From Heracleum sosnowskyi (Eukaryota; Streptophyta; Magnoliopsida; Apiales; Apiaceae): DNA of 64,000 nucleotides. Location: positions 80,401,564 to 80,465,563 of the forward strand of contig CM061245.1 in assembly GCA_030848705.1 (NCBI GenBank), read 5' to 3'. Under the pieces are notes generated by a model that was not told the origin of the DNA, made no database searches, and worked only from the letters and a program-made list of their open reading frames with translations. A program made the position numbers and the translations under genes. This document shows, piece by piece, positions 23,835-33,571 of the stretch; the stretch's first letter is position 1, and the number at the start of each line of letters is the position of its first letter.

Positions 23835-24364
23835 AAACAATTAGCCAAACATGCCCATATATGTAGCTGTAGATATCTAATCATTTAATTAGCTTTATGA
23901 AGAGAATAAGCGCCCGCAAGTAAATCTCACGAAAGTATATTTTTATTTTTAATAAAATAATAAATTTGATAAAACATTTTTTTTCTTGATTCCAAAACTG
24001 CTATTTTAAAAAAATTTAACTTATTAGTTAAAGACTTAATGTTAAATAAAATTGACTTTGAAAAGTCAAACTGAAATAAAATTTGGGGAACCGAATATAT
24101 GTACAGAATTTTGAAGTTCGTACTTTTTGTTCACATTGAAACAGAGCAACATGGAGCAGACTGTTAAGCTTAAAATACGTTTTATTTAACATAAACGGAA
24201 CAAATTCCATATCATGCCTGCTAATATATACAGATAAACCTTGATGCTCTTAAAGGATTGATAGATTTCTACGAAACTAAAAAATGTTAAAACAAATAAA
24301 ACAACGTAGAGATCTCTTTGGCTAGCTTAACAAAAATTCGACTAGACTCGATTCGATTCTTGTA

Positions 24365-25021
24365 TCACCAATTAAAATTGCTCTCAGATGAACTCAACAG
24401 CTCTTCCAAATACTCTGCTCCAAGGTCTTCCAGTACTACCACATTGTCCATCTTTGTTTCCTTGGCCTTACTTTTTCTACTCACTGATTTTCTTCTCATG
24501 GTGTGTCGTTTTTTTAGAGCTACCACCGGAGAACTCCCTTCTTCGCAACAATATTTCATATCTTTAAGTGATTCTTTAACTCTTTCCACAGGAAAATTAA
24601 GTATTGCCATCGAACCCCTCATCGAAAATGCAGCTTGATCATATGCCAATGCGGCTGCCTCGGCATCATCAAATGTTCCTAGCCAAACTCGAACTCCATT
24701 TCTCGTCGAATCTCTTATTTCAGCAGCAAATTTTCCCCATGGGCGTCTACGGACGCCCCTATAGGCTTTTTCTTTTTTGGAATTTGTAATTTTCGCGGTT
24801 GATGTCACTTCTTCTTCCTTGATTCTGGGAGAAGAATTTGTATCAGATGATTCCATAGCTCCTTCAGCCAAGACTCCGAAGAGTAACATTTCTTCGGAGT
24901 CATTAAAATTAAACGGAAGAGAACCATGGTCTAAAAATCGGTCTAGTTCCTCCCAACACCGCGGTGATGGCGAGCCAAAGGAGGATTCTGGTGAGTAATC
25001 TGAAGTGAAGGAGTAATCCAT
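24365..25021 (-). CDS. ERF1-type AP2/ERF transcription factor (ERF group IX)
   Basis: Nuclear DNA-binding regulator, 218 residues, single exon. The start is the ATG at 25021 (MDYSF, the usual start in this subgroup); the frame can be extended to 25081 only via a TTG. An acidic stretch at ~35-53 (LPFNFNDSEEMLLFGVLAE) resembles the CMIX-3 motif. The AP2 domain is at 87-144 (YRGVRRRPWGKFAAEIRDS … VWLGTF … AALAYD), with the alanine and aspartate that mark ERF over DREB binding. A basic, NLS-like patch is at ~170-187. The EDLL-type activation motif is at ~197-211 (LEDLGAEYLEELLS). Group IX members bind GCC boxes and act in ethylene/jasmonate defence responses. The gene has no defects and is the only convincing intact host gene here. 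Confidence 0.9.
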   Translation of the reverse strand: MDYSFTSDYSPESSFGSPSPRCWEELDRFLDHGSLPFNFNDSEEMLLFGVLAEGAMESSDTNSSPRIKEEEVTSTAKITNSKKEKAYRGVRRRPWGKFAAEIRDSTRNGVRVWLGTFDDAEAAALAYDQAAFSMRGSMAILNFPVERVKESLKDMKYCCEEGSSPVVALKKRHTMRRKSVSRKSKAKETKMDNVVVLEDLGAEYLEELLSSSESNFNW

Positions 25022-25101
25022 TGTGTATGGCTCTTCTTGTACTTTTGCTAGTGCAAATGTAGAGTGGTATGTTGCTTCCAAGTTTAGAAGACGGCCAACC
25101 C

Positions 25102-25111
25102 TATTTTATAC
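25102..25111 (-). promoter_or_regulatory. Likely TATA box of the ERF gene
   Basis: TATAAAATAG on the minus strand, about 80-90 nt upstream of the ATG at 25021. This would give a short 5' leader of about 50 nt and supports that start. Confidence 0.6.
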
Positions 25112-25284
25112 TAGAGGAAAAACAGGGCATTTTGGAAAAAAGTTAAAATAATATAAATTTATTAATATACAATAATTATTAATGTATAAATAATGGGGGT
25201 GGATTAAATAAAAGATTTGGACAGGTACCGACCGATTCAGGGGAAAGGAGAGGTGCATCGACCAAGTTGGAGAAAGATTAAGGG

Positions 25285-25296
25285 CACGTGAGTCAA
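25285..25296 (-). promoter_or_regulatory. G-box next to a W-box-like site
   Basis: CACGTG (25285-25290) directly abuts agtcaa, which is TTGACT on the minus strand (a W-box core), about 265 nt upstream of the ERF start. A GC-rich block with CGGCGGCG follows at 25306-25320. G-box and W-box sites fit stress or hormone control, but function is inferred only. Confidence 0.4.
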
Positions 25297-25727
25297 AATG
25301 AGGCCCGGCGGCGCGGCCCCACAACATTGCAATTTGGCTGAGGTATGTTGAGAAATCAGATCAGCCTCCATAGTTTTGTCTGGTTGTCCACGTCTCATGC
25401 TGAGATTTTAAAGTTGTCACTAGTAGAGTAGTGTATGAAGTGAATTGGTACTAGACATGTATGGATAAATATTGTCAATAATGAATTGAGAATGGAGACA
25501 ATAGATAATTAGATATAGAGGCTGTGGCAACTGCAAACAATACCTTTAGAAAATATTTGATGATGTCTTTCTCGATTTTTTTAGAAATTTTTTAAAAGTT
25601 CAAGTTTCTAAAAATAAAGTGAATGTATAAGATTAATTACGAGTTTTATGGTAATTGAAAAAATTCGGAAAAAAAATGTAGGGAATAAACATTTCAACAT
25701 CGGTGCAAAATTTATCACTAGCCTATA

Positions 25728-26040
25728 CTCCCTCTGTCCCAGCCAATAGTATACATTGGGGCTGGGCACGGAGACCAAGAAAAGATATAAAAAATGAGTA
25801 AAATTAGATGAAAAGTGGGTAAAGTGGTGGGACCTATCAATATTTAATAATTGATTTGAGATAATGGAGGAAAGTAGTGGGTGTAATAGTGTTTTATATT
25901 ATTATAGAATAGAGATAGTGGAGAAAGTAGTGGGTGTAATAGTGTTTTATATTATTAAAAGTTACTATTTTTGGAATGTATAGAAATGAATGGGACATCC
26001 CAAACTGGAAAGTGTATAGAAATGAATGGGACGAAGGGAG
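25728..26040. mobile_element. Stowaway MITE (Tc1/mariner type), 313 bp
   Basis: Terminal inverted repeats ctccctctgtccc and gggacgaagggag with TA duplications at 25726-25727 and 26041-26042. It contains a tandem duplication of about 50 bp (gtagtgggtgtaatagtg twice, about 25877 and 25931). Confidence 0.9.
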
Positions 26041-26686
26041 TATATATTAACGTTGTTCAAGGGTCCAAGGGTCCGGCATGTTAGTGATCATTAATACGTA
26101 ATTTGATACCGGTTATAAATTATGAATATACAAATTACATATTTTGATAATTGAACAATTTTTACATTCAATTCTTGATATATAATTTTGTGATCATTAC
26201 ATATTTCTAATATGTATCTAATATTAACTTTTAGTGACATAATATCATATATTTCATCTCATGTTATATTTATGGAATATTATCACAAAATGGCATTATT
26301 GTGCAATCGAAATCTAAATAGGAAACAAGCTGTTTATGTACGAAGACACTGCTCAGTAAATTCAAGATGTGGGGAGCTGTCAGGTGTGTGTTACATAGTG
26401 TAATTAACAAGTGAAGAATAGTGCACAATGTAGAAAGCAACAGTTCATGATTAGAAATGGTCCAGATTCAGTCCCTAGCTACCTCTAATTTTAGCCTTGC
26501 AAGTCTTCCATAGACCAATATTTTGGACACATTGGCCTAGGGAAACCCTCCTTCAAAATTGGAATACAAACTTTGAAAAGTGACCATCGTTCTTTTAAAT
26601 CTTCGAGTTTTATTTTTCGACAGGGTGTAATAAGTTTACTATTTTATTTTGTTTTATACTGTGCTCTCGAAATATTTTTTATGTAA
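26041..26686. other. Intergenic, no gene recognised
   Basis: No supported feature. The small ORF at 26212-26403 has no recognisable motif. Confidence 0.4.
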
Positions 26687-27038
26687 GAGCATCCGCATTC
26701 ATTCTCGGCCTTCAATTCGTTAATTCGTCAATTTATTTGATGGAGTTTATTACTATGCAAATAAAATTAACTATTTTGCTATTTTTTATGCAGTAATACA
26801 AATCAAAGTAGTTAATCCGTCTAATGAATCAATGAATTGATGCAGTTTTATCAATGCAACAATGTTTTTTGGTCCATCAATCAAATTGATGGCCATCAAT
26901 CCATCAATTACTCCATCAATTTTTGATGGAGTAGCTAACGGATTGACGGACTAAAAAAACACTGCTGCATAACTCAACTCCGTCAATTCGTCAATCCGTC
27001 TAACGAATTAACTATTTTTTTAATTGGTGCATATGCTC
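26687..27038. mobile_element. Tourist/PIF-Harbinger-like MITE, 352 bp
   Basis: Starts gagcatccgcat; its inverted right end is gagcatatgcacc. It is flanked by TAA on both sides (26684-26686 and 27039-27041), the Harbinger target. The interior has many copies of ccatcaat/attgatgg-type words, so it can fold extensively. Confidence 0.75.
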
Positions 27039-27041
27039 TAA

Positions 27042-28448
27042 GAAAAGAAAAAAAAGGGAACAAATTGATTTCTCCTACTTGTTCCAGAATAATTTTTTCA
27101 TAAAGAAAAGAATATAAGACTAAAGATTGTGGAAAAAATTCTATACATAATTGTGTATAAAATTTTCTTCTCATATTTAGGAAGAATACGAGAGAAATGA
27201 AAATTGTCTACTTTCCATTCTTTTATTTTCTTTCATATAGTGTAACACTTAAAAGATAATGTTTATAAAAAAAATTCTGAATGATTAATAACATGAATAT
27301 ATACCAAGTCAAATTTCAACCATGTTTTACTCGACCCGTGCAAGTCAAATTTCATAGCTATTAACTTCGAAAGCTTGTTTTTTTTAAGAAACTTAATAAA
27401 AATTCAATTGTTTTAAGAAAAAGAAAAAGAAAATCTAGTTGAAGTATTAAATTAACCACACACAATATCTAGTCATTGTTCTTAGATTACTAAATTGTAG
27501 TTGCCCTCGTGGGATAAATAGGATTCTAGGGTCCCCGTCTAAATCAAATAATAATGTAACGAACATATACAATATTTGTATTTTTTGTACATCTAGAACT
27601 AGCATCTATCAAATTGTTAATTGACCAGAAAAATGAAGAAAACCAATGCTGCAAACGAATCTTCATAGTCTTTGATACATACAGATTCAGAGTACATAGT
27701 CATTTTAGGTTCTTACATTTTCGTCCTCACTTGTCTATTTTAAAACTTCAATCTTTGAACCATTTGATACCGGTTAAGAGGACGAAAGGAAAATTCGTAT
27801 GCGAATTGAATTTCATGTTATCATTATAGTCAGTTGGAAAGAGGAATATGCTAATCGAATGACCGGAACCAAATAATGGGATAGTGCTAGATGCTTCAAA
27901 ATTGTTTCTAAAATTCATTAGAAATAATGTGGCACCAAAATATCGAATTATATAATTCATGAGCGTATATGTATGCACTTGACACCAGTTTTCTAGCATT
28001 TTTCAATAAATTGTTACTCCCAAGTGCCTACTTCCCTTTTTTTTGTCTCACATTTATAAACTAAAGTCCAAATTTTGATAAGCACAGGTACGCACAACGT
28101 CAAATTCACATCGACATTCATTAATTTTAATAATATTTAAATTTGTGGCATTTTATAAAAATAGCGAAAAGATATATTAAAACATGTCTGAATTTAAATT
28201 TGACATAGCAACTAGAAATAACTTAAATTAGTAACGGACGCTAATAATGGTTAGCTGAAGTTGGGATCTAATCAGTTATTTGTTGGTTATTTTCGTGACA
28301 GATGATAGGGGGTCGAGAGATATGACAACAAAGAAAAGGTACTTGGAATGATGCGGCAGGGCTACAAACCAAAATGTTGATACGCATAATTGTATTTGTA
28401 TAATGTACCGGTGAAAATGTGACATCTTGGCCCTGGTGCATGAACTTG
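27042..28448. other. Intergenic, no gene recognised
   Basis: AT-rich, with scattered short ORFs (27614-27829, 27748-27999, 28268-28483) lacking motifs or splice context. The last runs into the neighbouring MITE and is most likely chance. Confidence 0.4.
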
Positions 28449-28456
28449 CACGGACC

Positions 28457-29035
28457 TAGGGATGGCAATTTGTACCGATCCAATTGATATCCGACCCGTT
28501 TTGACCCGAATAGGTTAAATCGAACCCGAAATTTTCGGGTTTGGATTCGGGTTTGGTTTTGTTTTTTAAACCCGAATTATTTTCGGGTCGGGTTCGGGTT
28601 TTGACAATACCGATCCAAACCCGACCCGAAAACCCGAAACCCGTTTCGAACCCGATCCGAACCCGAACCCGAAACCCGAATTAATTTATATATATAATAT
28701 ATTTTTCTATTATTTTTTTATATATAATTTTAACATATAATAAAATTATATATATGATTTTATATATAATTCTTAACATAAAGTTTTATATATAATTTTT
28801 TACATATAATTTTATATATTATTTAAAATATAATTTATATATAATATAATATATATTTTTACTAGTTTTCATTTCGGGTTTCGGGTTACCCGAAATCCGT
28901 TCGGTATCCAACGGGTTCGGGTTCGGGTTTAATATTTCGGATTTTTTCGGGTTCGGGTTCGGGTCCGGTTAAAAATTTCGGATTCGGGTTTGGATTTTGT
29001 AAAACCCGTTTCGACCGACCCGATTGCCATCCCTA
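28457..29035. mobile_element. hAT-type MITE, 579 bp, with GGGTTCGGGT repeats
   Basis: Terminal inverted repeats tagggatggcaat and attgccatcccta, with an exact 8-bp target duplication CACGGACC (28449-28456 and 29036-29043). Many copies of cgggttcgggt / acccgaaacccga occupy both arms around an AT-rich loop, so the whole element is a long imperfect hairpin. Confidence 0.85.
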
Positions 29036-29257
29036 CACGGACCACTGCACGTTTCTCTTGCCCCGGTGCATATGTCAATCAATTATAAAATTGCTAGATG
29101 ATAATTCGTATGAAACTGATTTTAAATTAAAATGTTAAATTATTGAAAATAAATATGATTAATAAGTGTTATTTAAATATAAATTTGTAGAGAATTAAAT
29201 TTGAAATTAGGATGAAAATATATAATAAATAAATATAACTTAAATATGTAATTATAG

Positions 29258-29667
29258 CAGTGTTGTAAAAAGCGGGAATCGGAGTTAATCGGTGAAGGCA
29301 CCGTCCAGGGATTAATCGGGTAATCGGGGATTAATCGGAATGATTAATCGGATCAATTTAAGAGGAAAAATAAAGAGAATTTATGATTTAGGCATCTAAA
29401 ATTATAATTATATGTACAAAAATAATATTTTTTCCTATTGTTTAATCAAGTTTCTGCCTTTTTAAATTTTAATTATTTTTTTTAATTTCAACTATTTTTT
29501 ACTATTTTTAAAGAATTAGCCCGATTTTTGACCGATTCAGCCGATTTTTGACCGTTTTTCTGAAAAAGCGATTAATTGATCGATTTTCGCTTAATCAGTT
29601 CGGTGGTCCGCCGTCTAGCGATTAATCGGCGGTTAATCCCGATTAATCGCCGACTTTTAGAACACTG
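29258..29667. mobile_element. hAT-type MITE, 410 bp, with GATTAATCG repeats
   Basis: Inverted ends cagtgttgtaaaa and cttttagaacactg, with an exact 8-bp target duplication AATTATAG (29250-29257 and 29668-29675). gattaatcgg / ccgattaatc words are repeated in both arms. Non-coding. Confidence 0.85.
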
Positions 29668-29675
29668 AATTATAG

Positions 29676-30050
29676 AGAATTAAACACGGGATGAAATCAA
29701 AAAAATTAAAATTAAGTAAATATTTGTTTAATATTAGAAAACATAGTAAAGTACTAACTGAACTGTAAAAACACTTGCTACCTACAACATGTATATTACT
29801 TGTCAGTTATTTCAATTTTAGGAGGGGAACGGACCTAAACGCCCCTCCCACCCCCCTCCGTTATTGGTGTAACTCAATTAAGTATTTTGATACTTTAATA
29901 CAAACGTGTTTTACCGAAATGTGATTTACATTATTAATAGGGGTCGCGCTCCATTGAGAAGCCAATTATGGTGAGATATGAGATCTAATTATATTCATTG
30001 ATTTATATACCTTATATTCATCTCCCATCACTCATTAATTTTATTAATAT
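29676..30050. other. Intergenic, possible transposon end
   Basis: The sequence from 29939 (ggggtcgcgctccattgaga) looks like a conserved transposon terminus, but I could not find its partner end. Confidence 0.3.
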
Positions 30051-30480
30051 TTGAATATTTCACCACTCTCACTCATCCACCACCTCCGGCCACCGACGAT
30101 CATCATTTTCGGCGACCACCAACTCCGGCGACTAGCAGTAATCACCAAGGTCATTACTAAAATCACCATAGTTTATAAAAAATCACCACCGTTAAATAAA
30201 ATCGCCAACATCTCCTTTAAACTTCAACTATCTCCCACCATCAATTACGACCATCACTAACTCTGGCCACCGTCGTAACCAGTAATCACCACCATCATTA
30301 CCAGAAAACACCACAATTCAACACATAATCATCACGTTTTTAATACAACAACCACTAATCACCACTATCGTCATCAATAATTACCACAACACCACTGTCT
30401 GAACTAGTAACCACCACTGTAGCCACTAGTAATCACCACACATCACCACAACAGAATTTCCAAATTGTAAAAATCACCAA
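30051..30480. repeat. CAC/ATC-rich low-complexity tract
   Basis: Dense caccac, atcacca and ccaccg words over some 430 bp. Followed to 31214 by AT-rich sequence without a supported gene; the proline-rich ORF at 30539-30724 (minus) is low-complexity. Confidence 0.6.
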
Positions 30481-31214
30481 AAAAAATGAATGAAAATCAA
30501 AGTAAAATCAAATCAGAGCACTAATTTCAGATCTGAAATTAATGGGTAGAGAGTGAAGGTCGCCGAAGCTTGGTCGAAGATGGTGGTTGAAAGGGAGACG
30601 GGGGAAGAGAGTGAGCGCGGGGGAAGGGATAAGATTCAGATGGTAGAGGGAGGGGGTGGCAGAAGAGGTGGTGGCGGGGTGGTGATGGTGGTGGTTGTGG
30701 AAAAAAAAGTATTTTTGAATTCATAGTTTATTTAAAAAATAATATTATATTATTACTATTTAAAGTATGAGTTGTCACTCACCCGCCGCGTCAAAAGTAT
30801 ATTTGAAAGTAAGAAAATACAATTTAACTTTCAAAGTCTGCAAAAATAAAACAACAAAATAAATAATTGACAAATTCTATGTCATCAATCTTCATTTATG
30901 TTAATCAAATATTAATGGTAAATCTTGTTAAATAATTTAATGAAAAGAAATCACAAACCAAATGTATAAATATGAAACAACTACATCTCTTTTTATATAT
31001 AATCACAGTAACTATGAGAATAGAATTAATTAATCAATCACACCTTAGGATATTTAAAGTATCTATTTTGTTGTTACTTAACTATTTTTTAGACCAGACA
31101 TATATACTGATATGCTGCAAAACTCCAAAAAGAAAGATCAAGTTAAAGTTACAAACAATCAAATTAAGATTAAGATAACAAATAAGTTCGCAACAAAAAA
31201 AATAACATAATGTT

Positions 31215-31336
31215 TCAAGAGATGCTTAAAGAGGCATCTCTATCGTCTGAGGAAGACTCATCATCCTCCTGTACTTTCTTCTCTTTCATCTTGATCCCTA
31301 GTGAGTGTCTGTCAATTGTGAATATGCTTGAAAACC
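31215..31336 (-). other. Possible last exon of an unidentified host gene
   Basis: On the minus strand, an acceptor-like AATTTTTGCAG precedes an open frame of about 40 codons: GFSSIFTIDRHSLGIKMKEK, then an acidic-serine tail (QEDDESSSDDRDASLSIS), then TGA at 31215-31217. The coding style (charged, serine-rich end) and splice site suggest a real terminal exon. The rest of the gene is not recognisable upstream, where the chromovirus begins at 31523. I do not recognise the family. Confidence 0.3.
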
Positions 31337-31522
31337 CTGCAAAAATTAGCTCCGAGGAGTTTTTAAAGGCGTAAGGCGAATCGTGCGGGTTATTTTAAAG
31401 GAATAGAGCATCTTATAAATAAGTTAAAGTTAAAGTTTGAGAGCTTATATTTCCTAAAAATTTCATCAGTAGTGGTTCTTGGACCGATGTTCGTGTACTA
31501 AAAAACAACTGGAACATTAACC

Positions 31523-31584
31523 TGATATGGACTGAAGTTTTGGGTCCTCCTGTGCCATCTGTGCTTCCACCTGGAGTCATTGCA
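31523..31584 (-). repeat. Internally deleted 3' LTR of the chromovirus (62 bp)
   Basis: It shares tgatatggactga at one end and tgggtcctcctgtg through tggagtcattgca at the other with the 326-bp LTR at 49552-49877. About 264 bp of the middle are missing. Confidence 0.7.
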
Positions 31585-32853
31585 TTACCTGCTGCCCAAA
31601 AACGCACCTTGTCCTCAAGGTGAAACTCCGGAAATCGCAGGTTGATGTCATCCATCTTCTCCCAAGTGGCTTCATTGATTGGTAAACCTGCCCACTGAAT
31701 CAACACCTCTAAATGCATGGTTTTCCCCCCTTGTACAGTCCTGACTTCTAACAGCTCGGCCGGTGTCACCAGCAACTCCAGATCCTGGGAAAGCTGGTTG
31801 GGCAACGTAGGATTCACGAACTCTTCACCCACTGCTCGTCTAAGCTGGGACACATGAAATACCGGATGAATTTTGCTATCTGGTGGGAGTGCAAGCCGAT
31901 AAGCAACCTGTCCAATCTTTTGTAAAACTGGAAAAGGGCCATAATAACGGGCAGCAAGTTTCTCAAAGGGTCTACGAGCCATAGATTTCTGGCGGTAGGG
32001 CTGAAGCTTTAAATAAACCAGATTTCCCACTTCAAACGACTCATCTCTTCTGTGAGCATCTGCAGCTGTTTTCATTTTTTGTTGGGCCCGTAAAAGGAAC
32101 GCTCGAAGTTCGTCTAAGATATAGTACCGCTCGAGTAGGCCCTCTTCTAGGCTGTCTACAGGTGTTTGACCACGTCCTACTCGTAGCAAATGGGGAGGAT
32201 CTCTCCCGTACAGTGCCTTAAAAGGTGACAGATTAATAGAGACGTGAGGAGATGTGTTGTACCAGTACTCAGCCCATCCCACCCATCTTGCCCAAGACCG
32301 GGGTTGTCCGTTCACAAAGCAGCGCAAATACGTTTCCAGGCATTTGTTCATTACCTCCGACTACCCGTCCGTCTGCGGGTGGTAAGCGGTGCTACGCTTG
32401 AGGATGGTTCCTTGTAAACGAAATAATTCTTTCCAGAATATACTCATAAAAACGCGGTCCCTATCAGATACAATTGAGGCCGGAAAACCATGGAGTCAGA
32501 CCACTTCTGTCACGAATAGAGAAGCCACAGATGAGGTTGTAAATGGGTGTTTGAGTTTGAGAAAATGCGCATACTTTGTAAGACGGTCGACGACCACCAA
32601 AATAGTATCGAACCCTTTGGATGTCGGCAGTCCTTCAATAAAGTCCATAGTAATTTCATCCCAAACTTGAAGTGGGACGGGAAGAGGTTGTAGCAGCCCT
32701 GCGGGAGATTGAGCTGAGGCTTTATTTCGTTGACAGACCTCACACTGATGCACATACTTACCCACGGTTTTCTTCATCCCTTGCCAGAACCAATCCTTAG
32801 CCATTCTCAAGTAAGTTTTTAGCTCCCCCGAGTGACCTCCCACCGGAGAATCA
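31585..32853 (-). pseudogene. Chromovirus integrase and chromodomain
   Basis: It continues the element after the copia insertion. Zinc-binding part (GGHSGELKTY … CEVCQRNK), catalytic core with MDFIEGLP and IVSDRDRVF, then YHPQTDG, the GPFPVLQ domain and a C-terminal chromodomain (LEVLIQWAGLPINEATWE). Two in-frame stops break it: TGA (32496-32498, after the EVV) and TAG (about 32364-32366, right after HPQTDG). Both are explained by C-to-T change (CGA to TGA, CAG to TAG), as expected for methylated silent DNA. The frame then runs on into the LTR remnant. Confidence 0.85.
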
Positions 32854-33462
32854 TGTTGCCCAGTAATAATCTATTGTAGAAGGGGGGTTAAATACAATAG
32901 ATTAAGATAATCGACTTCTTAATGTATATATCACAAATATGAAAAGAAAGATAACAGCTTTATTAAATCTGATATAAAACTGTTACAAACTCTCTCAAGA
33001 AATTCTGATGTTCTTGAGAGCTGCTAGTTTACAAAAACTCTCTCAAGAAATTCTATATTCTCGAGAGCTTCTATTCGATTATGTTCTCTCTCGAATGAAT
33101 ACATAAATCGAAACCAAGACTGTGTTTATATAGTGCACACAGCTTCTCTATCAATAACAAGATAAGTCCTAATCAATAACAAAGATAGAAACCTATCCTT
33201 AATCGATAGCTACATTCTACAAACCAGGAACAAATAGAATAAACTTCCATGTTTATCTAGACTCCAAATATAACTCGAAGTAGGAATCCTGATCAGCTTC
33301 AAGTTCGAATGATCAATCCTGATCATAGTCTGAGTAGGAATCCTGATGATCAATAAGATACTGACGCTTGATCAAATACTGATGACCATGCAATACTGAT
33401 GACGTCAGCAATCCTGATCAGTTGAGTCTAGCTTCTGACGATCATTGAATTCTGATCTAACA
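32854..33462 (-). repeat. 3' LTR of the young copia element (609 bp)
   Basis: Same length as 44290-44898. It contains several copies of aatcctgat and atactgatg in its right third and two copies of aactctctcaagaaattct. The adjoining minus-strand polypurine tract is GATTGGGGGAGATT (33463-33476). Confidence 0.95.
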
Positions 33463-33571
33463 ATCTCCCCCAATCTCATACTTTGTGAAATAAAGTATAG
33501 ATTCCAAATATTCAATGATGTCAAAAACATGTATCAAAATGTACGAGTATCTTCAGAAACAACTTATCTGT

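Noticed and set aside
25022..25081. Longer ERF protein starting at 25081
   Set aside because: The first codon would be TTG; the ATG at 25021 gives the usual MDYSF start and fits the TATA box.
28268..28483. 71-codon ORF on the minus strand
   Set aside because: Begins inside the hAT MITE and has no recognisable motif.
30539..30724. Proline/serine-rich ORF on the minus strand
   Set aside because: Low-complexity sequence next to the CAC-rich tract; no splice or domain support.
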